64,000 nucleotides of DNA, taken from NCBI GenBank assembly GCA_944472155.2, contig OX235277.1, forward strand, positions 19,850,804 through 19,914,803, in the 5' to 3' direction. Each line of letters starts with the position of its first letter. Position 1 is the first letter of the stretch. The stretch comes from Trichobilharzia szidati. Lineage: Eukaryota; Platyhelminthes; Trematoda; Strigeidida; Schistosomatidae. Below the pieces are notes generated by a model, which was not told where the DNA came from, ran no database searches, and saw only the letters and a program-made list of their open reading frames with translations. Both the position numbers and the translations under genes were made by a program. Positions 45,998-56,530 of the stretch are shown in pieces.

Positions 45998-46776
45998 ATT
46001 ATTATTATTATTGTTGTTCCCTTGGGTTCCTAGTGGAACATAGGGCTTCAACAACGCGTCTCCACTTGTTTCTGTCTTCTGCTGTACTTTTCACCTGCAT
46101 CCATGTTAGTCCATACTGTTTCAGCTCCCCTTCACACGATCTCCTCCATGTCACCCTTGGACGTCCAACTCGCCGCTTCCCTTTCGGGTTCCACTCGAGC
46201 TGTAGCCTGACGCACGACGTCACCCAGCGGCCTCCTCCGCGAGTTTCCAAACCATATCCACCTTCTCCTGCATATTTTTCGAGCGATTGGTTCTTGTTTC
46301 GTCTGTTCCCATAGTTTCTTGTTGGTGATTCTTTCCGGCGGCCATCTGATCTTCAGTATAGAGCGAAGACAGTTGTTGATAAAGGTCTGCAACCTGAGGG
46401 AAATATTCTTGGTGACCCGCCAAGTTTCTGATCCATAGAGAACAACTGACTGACTTGACGTTTGTATTGAAAATCCGGATTTTGTTGTTGATGCTGAGTG
46501 ACGAAGATTTCCAGACTGGTTTCAGGTTGATGAATGTGTTTCTCGCCTTCCTGATTCTCGATTTGACATCCTCGTCCGTTCCTCCTGTAGTTGAGACAAT
46601 GCTCCCTAGATAAGTGAATGAAGTAACCTCTTTCAAATCCCTCCCCTTGATGGTGATTGGCGCTGGATGTTGCTGCTGCTGCTGTTGTTGTTGTTGGTTG
46701 ATTATTTTCATAACCTCCGTCTTGTCTATGTTCACCTGGAGTCCTGTCTTTGCTGCTTCTTCGACCAGTTTGTATG
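45998..46776 (-). mobile_element. 5'-truncated RTE 3' end (family B)
   Basis: Minus-strand frames: LVEEAAKTGLQVNIDKTEVM, a run of ten glutamines, HPAPITIKGRDLKEVTSFTY, then after frameshifts [20 protein letters not shown] and AEDRNKWRRVVEALCSTRNP, ending in (ATT)n at 45998. It joins the left palindrome arm exactly at 46776/46777 in the middle of the RTE sequence. Family B differs from the 38.3 kb family in linker and C-terminal residues. Confidence 0.88.
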
Positions 46777-47039
46777 CGCCAAAATCTGTCATCTCAAAAT
46801 ACGTATTGATAACAGATACAACACTGAGTGATTCTCATGTCTTATGTGTAAAAGACTTTGAGTATGTTTCATTTCCATTAGAGAAACAAACAATTTCCAG
46901 ATCGAAGGCGAATAGGAATGTAGACGATGGCTGGATAAAAACATCAGAATGATTTAGGTAGGAATGAAGGCTGTTCATCTGTACACGCATATTAGTAATC
47001 TTTGTGCAATTTATTTGCTTGCCTATTACTTATTCACAA

Positions 47040-47290
47040 TGTTTACAATAACAAAGTCATTAAGTAATAGATAATACTGTGTCTAGTTTTTTTCTCTCTA
47101 TGTCTCACTCTATTTATGCACTAAGAAAACCGACATTTTGCTGTGAGAAACATAGCCTGCAGACAATAGTGAAGAGATTGATAATGATGAATAGAAATGC
47201 CACACGTACACTATTAGATCACAGTGTTAGAACGATTTAAGTGAAATTAAAACTGTTATTCTCTTGATACATATTAAAATTTAGGTGTTT
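47040..47290 (+). repeat. Old paralogue of the 34.5 kb repeat (left arm)
   Basis: CACTCTATTTATGCAC, AATAGTGAAGAGATTGATAA, CCACACGTACAC and TTAGAACGATTTAAGTGAAA follow the order of 34540-34700 with strong divergence. The mirror copy is 61333-61583. It shows that this repeat existed in several forms before the palindrome arose. Confidence 0.6.
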
Positions 47291-47541
47291 GCATAAAGCA
47301 GCGGACATAATTACTTGTGGCAATAATGACAATAATAACACTACAACCCCATGCTCATTATCATGAATTGAGAGATGTGTATTGTGTTTCACTAGATTCA
47401 GATTTCTTTTTCACATCTCTCAACATTTATGAATGTAAGATTGTCTACTTCTTATTGTCAATACATTATTTTATGGGTAATTATGATTATTGAAGTTATT
47501 CTATTGTTGACAATAGGTGACCTATGATGAATGAAACTTAC

Positions 47542-47562
47542 AAATAGGCCAACCATGTGAGC
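47542..47562 (-). other. Possible 21-nt micro-exon in left arm
   Basis: Minus strand GACTGGATTTAG, then 21 bases (GCTCACATGGTTGGCC + TATTT), then GTAAGTTTC. The frame is open and the length a multiple of three. The mirror site is 61061-61081 on the plus strand. Confidence 0.25.
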
Positions 47563-47980
47563 CTAAATCCAGTCTTTTCACAACCCTCACACTTATAACT
47601 ACTGGATGAGGTGGATAAGAGAGGAGTGAGACAGATCAAATAAAGCTTTGTAGACGAATCGTGTTATTTTCCGAATATCTGCATACATATCACATGGGAA
47701 AGCACACGTTTATATTTATAAGTAGACCGAATTTTCCACACTTCATTTTCACATGTCCGTTCGTATTTCTCTTACCCCATTTATGACCTTTGAAATCTTA
47801 TTGGTTGTTCACTGTTTAACTTATCAATGTCATTAGTGTCTCTCATCTTCATTTTAAAGCATATATACATATATATATTATATATTCCAAAAGTAACATT
47901 TAGAACAACACATTTAAGCGAACAATATTGTTTTCAATTACATCTCATCAGGCTTAACTCTAATATATATATAAGTTTAC

Positions 47981-48176
47981 AAATAAAAATTCATGAACTG
48001 ATATCAGTTAGAGAACCACTGGGTGCGTACTGCGAAGAGTCCCAAACTAGGACGAAACAACTGTCCAGTACTCCCAGGTTTTCCAGTGGTTCTCTAACTG
48101 ATGTCAGTTCATGATGAAATCCTCCATGCAATCAAACAAAATCCTCACAAAACCAATACTTGAAAATAAAAATTCA
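47981..48176 (-). mobile_element. Hairpin SINE-core insertion with 13-bp duplication (left arm)
   Basis: AAATAAAAATTCA at 47981-47993 and 48164-48176 flanks a 170-bp insertion absent from the related repeat at 28165. Within it 47992-48022 and 48083-48113 are 31-bp inverted repeats (CATGAACTGA.ATCAGTTAG...) with one mismatch. They enclose the SINE core GACGAAACAACTGTCCAGTA. The mirror copy (60447-60642) has perfect stems. The insertion predates the arm duplication. Confidence 0.75.
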
Positions 48177-48463
48177 AATATAAACCAATCATGGTGTTTT
48201 GTCTGTAGGATAATACGATGGTCAAGGAGTATCAGTTGCCAAGTTAGACTAGTCTCTGTACATATTCACCAAGGTGACTAAAGATGAGCTGTTTTTGTGA
48301 AATATTTATCCCTCTTCTCCTGTTTCGTAGTCTACCCAAAAAGCACTCGGTTGAATTACTATGGTTCCCATTAAGTGAATCGACGATTACTTAACAGGAG
48401 AATGTGGATAATTAAACAAATTAAAATGAATGATATAAACTCCAAATCCATCCTTGGTCATAA

Positions 48464-48590
48464 CCCTGACCTTAATCCTGACCCTAGCCCTAAACTTAAC
48501 ACTAACCCCAATTACAACCCTTATCATAAGCGCAAACCTAGCCCTAATGCTCATTATGTCCTTGATCCTAACCTTAACAGGCTGTTAACA
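48464..48590 (+). repeat. Degenerate telomere-like repeats (left arm)
   Basis: A run of CCCTAA-related units: ACCCTGACCTTAATCCTGAC, CCTAGCCCTAAACTTAACAC, TAACCCC and so on. It gives a spurious NPDPSPKLNTNPN open frame. Trematode telomeres are TTAGGG, so this is an interstitial telomere-like block, mirrored at 60033-60159. Confidence 0.65.
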
Positions 48591-48649
48591 CAATGTCCAA
48601 ACAGTACTTCAAACGTGATCTGAGTGAAATTTTTCTACTTAGTTGGTGA

Positions 48650-50275
48650 ATAGCGTTGATATTTCAGCGTTCTCACTCCTGGGATGATATTGCTGAACTT
48701 CGCCAGTAAATATACACCACTGTTCTACGTTGGCGATATATGTATGCCTAACAGTGTATGAAGGAATGCCGGGATTCGTGATATATATCATCCATAATAG
48801 AGTTAGTTCAAATTACATCATGGCGATGTGACTACTTCCGTTGAAGAAGATAAACCGATGAGAATAATTCTCTCAATAGTACATGTATGAAATTTCTTAT
48901 TACTCCAACATTTGAATTCTTGCAACACAGCATTTTAGTTGTCTGGAAAATTATCTAAGATGTTGGAGTCATTGTCAAGTAACATGAGACTGTCAAGAAA
49001 TACTTATTTGGCTGCACATATGGAGAAATATGTATTAAAAATCTATAGATTTGCAATGAAATCAGTGTGTGAAGAGAAACATATGTAACATCTTTTACCT
49101 ACCAGTCAATAAAATAATAGGCATTTTCTCATTTCTCAGTCAAAAGTCTGATTACATAAATTCGTTTCTCATCTACTCATTGTCACATTTTCATTGGTAT
49201 TCAACTGCATACTACATAATACTAGTTAGTAGTATGATAAATATTTTGTTCACTATCTCGTTACATCGAGTCAGTAGCTATTGAGATCTATAATATTCTA
49301 TTGATACTTCTCTGACTGACGACCGGAAAACTTATATTGACGTCTCTTCTAGAAATTCATTTCTGCGACTTGCAGTGAGATACAATCCATCGTATTCTTG
49401 ACATACAGACACATTTTAGGTTATCAGAAGCATCAGCGAAAGTCAGTTGACATATTTCCAAAATTAAACTGAGACGTGAACCACAAACTATTTGGAGTAA
49501 AACTTAACAATCTGGGTTTAACTAATTTTGGTAACCATTGTATCCGAAAGCGTAGGCGTTGTGTGTGAAACCGCCAGAGTAACAATCATTTTCATTACAA
49601 CTCACTCACAGCCAAACAGACTGGGATCACATGTAATTTCTGTCTGACCCATAACTAAGTGCTGTATTTGTCTTAGCATGAATTACTTTTATAGACGCAA
49701 ATTTGGCTCACTCAACACTTTGTTTCATACTTTAATACTGTTTAGCATAGTTCTGTCTTCCTTTGAATGATGAATATTTCAGAATTTATTTTATATGTGC
49801 ATAGATGTGTAGCTACTACTTTTGAGAAGCAGATAAAGTTTTAAGCCAACTCACTTTTTATTGTAACTATAGTAAATCCCAGATTTTGTGATGAGAGTAT
49901 TGATTGCAAAAACTAAGATTTTTCTAGTCTGTTTAACCCTTCTCGACAAAATAAACTTCCTTAGAATTTTCCCACCGCACCCGAAGAGATGAACAAGCGA
50001 TGAACATTGAAGGAATTATCGATCAGATCTATGTGTTGTCTACACACTCGAATCTTTATATTAACAGAAATTATGTGAATCACAAACACTCATTCAGACC
50101 AACTCCATCAAACAATTGAGGAACAACAAGCATTAAGTAGGCGAACATTCATTGTTACCATGTTGTGTTGAACAGTGTACGATGATCTTAACGGAGTAGA
50201 GCAAATGACATAAAAAAGCGTCCTACAAATAATTAAGAGCATGAGACTGTTATAACGTTAGTGTAAAACTAGCAA
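48650..50275. other. Arm-specific DNA, no gene recognised
   Basis: Unique apart from its mirror copy (58348-59973). A 71-codon ATG frame at 49069-49284 (reverse copy 59339-59554) reads MKRNICNIFYLPVNKIIGIF and is unrecognised. Confidence 0.45.
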
Positions 50276-50277
50276 GG

Positions 50278-52092
50278 ACAAATGTAAAGTACTTATTACT
50301 GATAAGTAGCATGGTTTATTTATCATTTCATATTTAGAAATCCGCATCAGTTAGTTGACAATTCTGAACCAAATATGAAAGCTTTGAGTGATATTATGCT
50401 CATGATATTCTGCACAAATGGAGATTTTCTAGTTCAGTAGAACCACCAGTGACGTTCAGGTAACATTGTTTCAAATTGAAAACTAATCTGTTAGCCACAA
50501 GTCATTAGACGAAGATGATAACGGATACACTCTCAATCCTCTTGATAATTACTTTATCCGGAAACATCAGATTATAATATGGAAGCAACTGATTTCTATA
50601 AATGCTAACTGTAACCAATAAAGAAGCCAAGAACTTATTCGATGAGCACTTCAAACAATGATTGAATTCGGACAAACATACACAACGTGAAAATGGATGA
50701 AGACATAGAGAGACTCAGTATCCTAAAGCAGTCGACAATTTACAATTAGACTGATGAAAAGGCATTCAGTGTAGAACGTGTGCAACAAGGGAAATTTTCG
50801 TCAGATGAAATGAAAATATGTACCTTAGGAAAATAAGAATTCGTTCGATAAAGGAAAAGAGCACGTTTGTTTTGCTTTTTCAGATATGTTCGACGTTCGC
50901 CGTCAGGCCATAAGCAATTTTTCGTGCGTCTCCTTGGGAGTCTCTATTGATTTGGCAGTCTCCCTGAATTTATCAAGAACTTGGAAGTAGTCCGATAGTC
51001 GGATACTATATCGAACGAGTGAACCACAGCTCACAGAATAACGATCTACCGGTACCATATTTATCTGAGACAAAGAAATTTGGGACCATTATCTTCTTCT
51101 TCATTACCAAATATCGGAATAGTTGCACACAAAATATCTAATACTTTTAAATGAAAAAGAGAACGATGTGTTTTCGTGATCAACAGAGGGTTATCATCAG
51201 AAATACAATAACTCCAAATGTTCATTGTCACCCGTACAATATCATCACGACAATGTGAAATAACCAGAGTTCTGGAATGAACAATGCAGAGAGATACCGA
51301 AACAAACACTCCACGTGGTGAGCGCCTATCTCTCAGATCGCTTCTCTGATAGTCAGCACAAGTAGAAGTGTCTGCATCTTCACAAGAAATTCTTTATCTT
51401 GTAAGTACAGAGATTAACAATTTCACGTTCTCTTGAATTATTCTGAGGCCTTGATCTGGTGTACGTGTGCCACGCCCATTCATTATCCATCTCTTCACTA
51501 TTTAGTATCTTCACGCTGCTTTTGTAAACAACAAACGACGAAATGTTGATTTCTTTGATGCATAAAAGTAGTGAGATGAGAGCACAAAAACAAAACACTG
51601 TTGACAAACAACACTCATTTCTCAGGCGGCAAAATTGAAATTGTGTTTCAGATCACGTCTTTGTTATTTTGAATGTATTGATACTTAATAGGTAAAGAGA
51701 TAAATTCTATATGTATTGTCAATATGCATGCACATAAGGACAGATTTATTTTCACTGAAATCGTTCTAATGTTTTCAGTGATTTGAAGTGTACTTCTAAA
51801 ATGTGGATCGATCATTTTAAATTTATCTGTGCATTGTTTGTTTTTGCAATAGAAGTGATGGCGTACTTAGTGTTTTTCATGCATGAATGAATATTGTGAC
51901 AATATGTAAGCAACTGAATTGTGTATGCATAAGTAGTATGTGTATTCAGAAGACAAATTTTGTATTCACGTTAACAGTACTCGCACTTTAACTTGAGCTT
52001 CATGTACTCTTGATAACCACTCCTCAGTTTTTACACCAGTACGTTAGTGAAGGTGATTAGATTTCTCAAACTATAATTTAATCACATTTAGT
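50278..52092 (-). repeat. Inverted copy of the 34-35.9 kb repeat (left arm)
   Basis: Minus-strand counterpart of 34012-35880 and mirror of 56531-58345. It carries both shared open frames (51380-51607 and 51061-51309). The segment 51169-51192 differs from the mirror at eight of 24 positions. Confidence 0.88.
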
Positions 52093-52102
52093 GGTGTTTA
52101 TT

Positions 52103-53052
52103 CGCAGGCCACTATCCAGTTCTACGGACTTTCAAAGTGAATCCTAACGCCGTGAGAACAGCTGGGGATTGGCCGCGATGCAATTTCAACACGCATAAAC
52201 TGAAAGACACAACCACAAAGGACACTTTCACTGCAACTGTCAGAGCAAAGCAGGAAACACTACGTGGCATCACTGAGGAATCATCCATGGAAGACCATTG
52301 GAACTCTCTGAAGGTAATTTTCAACGAAACGTGTTCAACGGTTTTAGGAAGAGAGAGGTGACAAGATAAGGAATGGCCTTCAACGGACACTTGGAAGCTA
52401 ATAGAGAAGAGGAGAATGGTGAAAGAGAAAATGATTCAATGCAAAGGCGGACAAGAGAAAGAGACGCTGAGCTCAACTTACACAGCACTGGACAAAGAAG
52501 TGAAGAAGAATGCCAGGAAGGACAAAAGACAGTTCTACGACAACCTGGCCACTGAAGCTGAGAAGGCAGCGGGCAAAAGGGACCTAAGGACACTATATCA
52601 TATAACCAAGTCTCTATCCGGGAAGAGATCAACACAAGTGAAACCTATAAAAGACAGCCAAGGGAACCTAATTACCAAGGGAGAAAGACAGATTAAACAA
52701 TGGGCGGATCACTTCAAAGGACTCTTGAACCAACCACCACCTGCAGTCCATCCAGAAATACCAACAACAGCACGTACACAACTGTAAAATGACAACGATC
52801 CTCCAACGAAAGCTGAAGTCTTGAATGCAATCAAGCTTCTGAAAGCTGGAAAAGCAGCTGGACCAGATGGAATACCCCCTGAAGCACTGAAAGCGGACCC
52901 AGAAACGACAGTAGATATGCTGACTCCATTATTGCAAAAGGTCTGGAAGGAGGGAAAGGTGCCTACTGACTGGAGGGAAGGTTACCTCGTGAAACTACCA
53001 AAGAAGGGCGACCCAGGACTCTGCAAGAACTGGCGAGGAATCATGCTCCTGT
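52103..53052 (+). mobile_element. RTE family B internal fragment (left arm)
   Basis: It begins at AGHYPVLRTFK, the SDH.LV region of the endonuclease, and runs through NFNTHKLKDTTTKDTFTATV, the linker (KRQFYDNLATEAEK) and the start of the RT (GKAAGPDGIPPEALK, KLPKKGD, NWRGIMLL). It stops abruptly at 53052, where the palindrome arm ends. A TGA/frameshift at 52359 and a stop at 52785 break the frame, identically in the right arm. Confidence 0.9.
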
Positions 53053-53238
53053 CCAAAAGAATTACGTCCAACCCCTCTCCCTACCATGACCATCATAAAC
53101 AGGTAAAATTTTTTTACTAATGACAATCTCATCACAAGTGACTGTTAATCCCATCTAACTGATCTCGGATTCTGACCTAGTTCCTGAAATCAAAGTGTGA
53201 TCATTTGGGCGTTATTTGTGATGACTGAAGCAGTTTAC

Positions 53239-53463
53239 AAACTCCAAATCAACAAATCCAAAAATAATACACCTAGGCGGCATCACTCACGAAAGTGCTG
53301 AGGATATATGTGAGGTGTTTAGCACGCACTTTGCCTAAGTGTATACTCTAGAAAATTACGAGGATATTGATTTCACTCGTAAAACAGAAAAGTGTTTAGG
53401 CGATGTAGTCTTCAACGACCAAGAAATCGATAAAGATATCGCAACTCTTAATAAGCAGTGAAA
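53239..53463 (+). pseudogene. LINE fragment (CR1/jockey-like linker, tentative)
   Basis: The frame reads HLGGITHESAEDICEVFSTHF, a stop, VYTLENYEDIDFTRKTEK, CLGDVVFNDQEIDKDIATLN. The A..F...F..V(Y/F)T pattern followed by F....I...I..L is typical of the stretch just before the RT core in CR1/jockey-type LINEs. No RT core follows. Confidence 0.45.
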
Positions 53464-53925
53464 TATGGCCCCTAGTTGTATTATTTACTCTGGCGAAAAT
53501 TTGAAAAATTTACAAACCGCTGATCCTCAGATTTCTACTAAAATTGAGAAGAAGGCTTATCCTCGGTGGTAGTTTATCCCAGTACATGAGACGACCGTTC
53601 ATGAGTCGTGTCTTTAGTTCACAAAACGTACTCCCGAAGGTTTTATGATTGGCATTCATCCAAATATCACGTATTTCTCGAAGAATACATAGAAGAGATA
53701 TCATAATGGTGGAGTGATTTGAGCTTCTGGCCAGATACAACCATGTCACATTATCTACTGCCACTTAATCTTTTATTTGAAGATCCCGGACGAGAAGATA
53801 ATATCATGTAATGAACTCCACTGAAAATTCTGTACATTATATAAACACTGTTTCAGAATAAAGCTGTTACCATTATTACTAGTATCGAATACCTGTTACT
53901 AGTGAGTAGTTTCAGCTTATATTTA

Positions 53926-54602
53926 TGGTTACCTCACCATATCATCAAATCGCGAAGTGGCTAGCTGATATCCTCGAACCAGTTCAAAGACATATGACAA
54001 AATATAGCCTCAGAGATACATTTGACTTCATCGTCTCAGTGAAGGATGTCAACGTGTCTGAAAGACAAATGATCTCACTAGATGTCGTCTCTCTATTCAC
54101 AAGCATCTTCCTAACTGAAACAATATGCTTCATTTGTGATTACATCGAAACCAACAACCTAGAAGTTCCTCTCCCAATAAACTACCTGAAGGAACTTCTT
54201 CTCAGATGTACGTTCAATATCCAGTTCAAATTCAATGAAAAGTTCTATGTACAGAAAGATGGAGTAGCTATGGGGTCTCCTCTCGGTCCACTCCTAGCCG
54301 ACTGCTTCATGGCGAGTCTGGAAAACAACATCCTCAATCCCTTGATAAGTCAACTGCACTTATACAAGAGATACGTAGATGACACGTTTATAATCTGTGA
54401 TGAAAATTGTGATTTAGATTCTCTCCTCAAAACCTTCAACGCAGCGCATCCATCAATAAGTTTCACCTTAGAAAGAGAATCGAACAACGCATTTCCATTC
54501 CTTGATGTACTACTCACCAGACGACACGACTGTACGATCCAAAGATCAATATAACGCAAGCCAACATGGACTGGACAGTTTATCAACTTTCAGAGCTTCG
54601 TC
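53926..54602 (+). pseudogene. Penelope-like reverse transcriptase fragment
   Basis: The 209-codon frame has the PLE RT motifs in order: LDVVSLFTSIF (motif A), QKDGVAMGSPLGPLLADCF (motif B), YKRYVDDTFIICD (motif C, catalytic YVDD intact), FTLERESNNAFPFLDVLLTR. A stop at 54552 replaces the Tyr of the YRKPTWTGQFINF motif, which continues in frame to about 54602. The N-terminal RT region and the GIY-YIG nuclease are absent. It joins module-like sequence at 53925 and RTE at 54607, so both ends are truncated. Confidence 0.88.
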
Positions 54603-54606
54603 GAAC

Positions 54607-56520
54607 TAATCCGATAGAGCGAAGACAGTGGTTGATAAAGGTCTGCAACCTGAGGGAAATATTCTTGGTGACCCGCCAAGTTTCTGATCCATAGAGAAGA
54701 ACTGACTGACTTGACGTTTGTATTGAAAATCCGGATTTTGTTGTTGATGCTGAGTGACGAAGATTTCCAGACTGGTTTCAGGTTGATGAATGTGTTTCTC
54801 GCCTTCCTGATTCTCGATTTGACATCCTCGTCCGTTCCTCCTGTAGTTGAGACAATGCTCCCTAGATAAGTGAATGAAGTAACCTCTTTCAAATCCCTCC
54901 CCTTGATGGTGATTGGCGCTGGATGTTGCTGCTGCTGTTGTTGTTGGTTGGTTATTTTCATAACCTCCGTCTTGTCTATGTTCACCTGGAGACCTATCTT
55001 TGCTGCTTCTTTGACCAGTTTGTCGGTTTTCGCTTGCAAGTCTTCGATTTTGTGTGACATCAAACATAAATCATCCACGCGCGAAATCCAGGTCTTCTAG
55101 ATTCTTCACGCCGGTCCAGGATATCCCTGTCTTCTCGTTTCCCACTGTCTCACGCATGATCCAGTCCACCACAATTAGGAATATCATTGGTGATAATAAG
55201 CACGCTTGTCTGACTCCTGTGTTTACTCCGAACGCGTCGCTGAGTTTTCCGTTGTGGATGACTTGACATGTGCCGTTGTCGTACAGCTGTTGAATAAGGT
55301 TGATGAATATTTGGGGTACGCCGTAGTACTTGAGCAGGTTACAAATTACTTCGCGGTCAACGCTGTCGAAGGCCTTCTCAAAGTCTATGAAGTTGAGGCA
55401 GAGGTTTGATTGCCATTCCATGCTTTGTTCGATGATGATGCGTAGAGTTGCAATTTGGTCAGAACATGATTTGCCTTTCCTGAATCCAGCTTGTTCTGAT
55501 CGGAGTTCTGTATCCAGTGTGTCCTTTATTCTCTCCAGGATGATGCGGCTCAGAAGTTTACTTGGCGTCCACAGGAGCATGATTCCTCGCCAGTTCTTGC
55601 AGAGTCCTGGGTCGCCCTTCTTTGGTAGTTTCACGAGGTAACCTTCCCTCCAGTCAGTAGGCACCTTTCCCTCCTTCCAGACCTTTTGCAATAATGGAGT
55701 CAGCATATCTACTGTCGTTTCTGGGTCCGCTTTCAGTGCTTCAGGGGGTATTCCATCTGGTCCAGCTGCTTTTCCAGCTTTCAGAAGCTTGATTGCATTC
55801 AAGACTTCAGCTTTCGTTGGAAGATCGTTGTCATTTTACAGTTGTGTACGTGCTGTTGTTGGTATTTCTGGATGGACTGCAGGTGGTGGTTGGTTCAAGA
55901 GTCCTTTGAAGTGATCCGCCCATTGTTTAATCTGTCTTTCTCCCTTGGTAATTAGGTTCCCTTGGCTGTCTTTTATAGGTTTCACTTGTGTTGATCTCTT
56001 CCCGGATAGAGACTTGGTTATATGATATAGTGTCCTTAGGTCCCTTTTGCCCGCTGCCTTCTCAGCTTCAGTGGCCAGGTTGTCGTAGAACTGTCTTTTG
56101 TCCTTCCTGGCATTCTTCTTCACTTCTTTGTCCAGTGCTGTGTAAGTTGAGCTCAGCGTCTCTTTCTCTTGTCCGCCTTTGCATTGAATCATTTTCTCTT
56201 TCACCATTCTCCTCTTCTCTATTAGCTTCCAAGTGTCCGTTGAAGGCCATTCCTTATCTTGTCACCTCTCTCTTCCTAAAACCGTTGAACACGTTTCGTT
56301 GAAAATTACCTTCAGAGAGTTCCAATGGTCTTCCATGGATGATTCCTCAGTGATGCCACGTAGTGTTTCCTGCTTTGCTCTGACAGTTGCAGTGAAAGTG
56401 TCCTTTGTGGTTGTGTCTTTCAGTTTATGCGTGTTGAAATTGCATCGCGGCCAATCCCCAGCTGTTCTCACGGCGTTAGGATTCACTTTGAAAGTCCGTA
56501 GAACTGGATAGTGGCCTGCG
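54607..56520 (-). mobile_element. RTE family B, endonuclease end to C-terminal region
   Basis: Minus strand, continuous across the spacer/right-arm border at 55570/55571. It covers the linker, RT motifs GKAAGPDGIPPEALK, NFIDFEKAFDSVDRE (motif A intact) and ACLLSPMIFLIVVDWIM. The FADD motif is broken by an insertion (LDFARG, 55071). Downstream lies LMSHKIEDLQAKTDKLVKEA with seven glutamines, then KSRIRKARNTFINLKPVW, ending truncated at 54607. The 5' part, up to 56520, is what the left arm duplicates. Confidence 0.92.
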
Positions 56521-56530
56521 AATAAACACC

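Larger units (their letters stand above)
46777..53052 (+). repeat. Giant palindrome, left arm (6,276 bp)
   Basis: This is the reverse complement of 55571-61846. Every feature I compared pairs with a constant coordinate sum of 108,623 (for example 48375/60248, 49069/59554, 51380/57243, 52137/56486), so there is no net length difference between arms. Visible differences are few: single bases near 46787, 48001, 48234, 49552 and 52803, plus two tight clusters at 47732-47750 and 51169-51192. From the outside in, the arm contains a diverged copy of the 34.5 kb repeat, a hairpin SINE insertion, telomere-like repeats, unique DNA, the 34-35.9 kb duplicate inverted, and an RTE fragment. Confidence 0.93.
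53053..55570. other. Palindrome spacer (2,518 bp)
   Basis: The unpaired centre. In order: ~80 bp of unassigned sequence; 53134-53238 (copy of 42487-42591); a LINE piece 53239-53463; 53464-53925 (copy of 43133-43610); a Penelope RT piece; and the 3' two-thirds of the RTE whose 5' part forms the inner end of the right arm. Confidence 0.85.

Noticed and set aside
46614..46952. 112-codon plus-strand ORF with a cysteine run
   Set aside because: The first half is antisense to the RTE glutamine run and it crosses the palindrome border, so it is a junction artefact; the arm-specific second half (VLITDTTLSDSHVLCVKDF) is unassigned.
48375..48623. Proline/asparagine-rich protein (NPDPSPKLNTNPN)
   Set aside because: It is a translation of degenerate telomere-like repeats.
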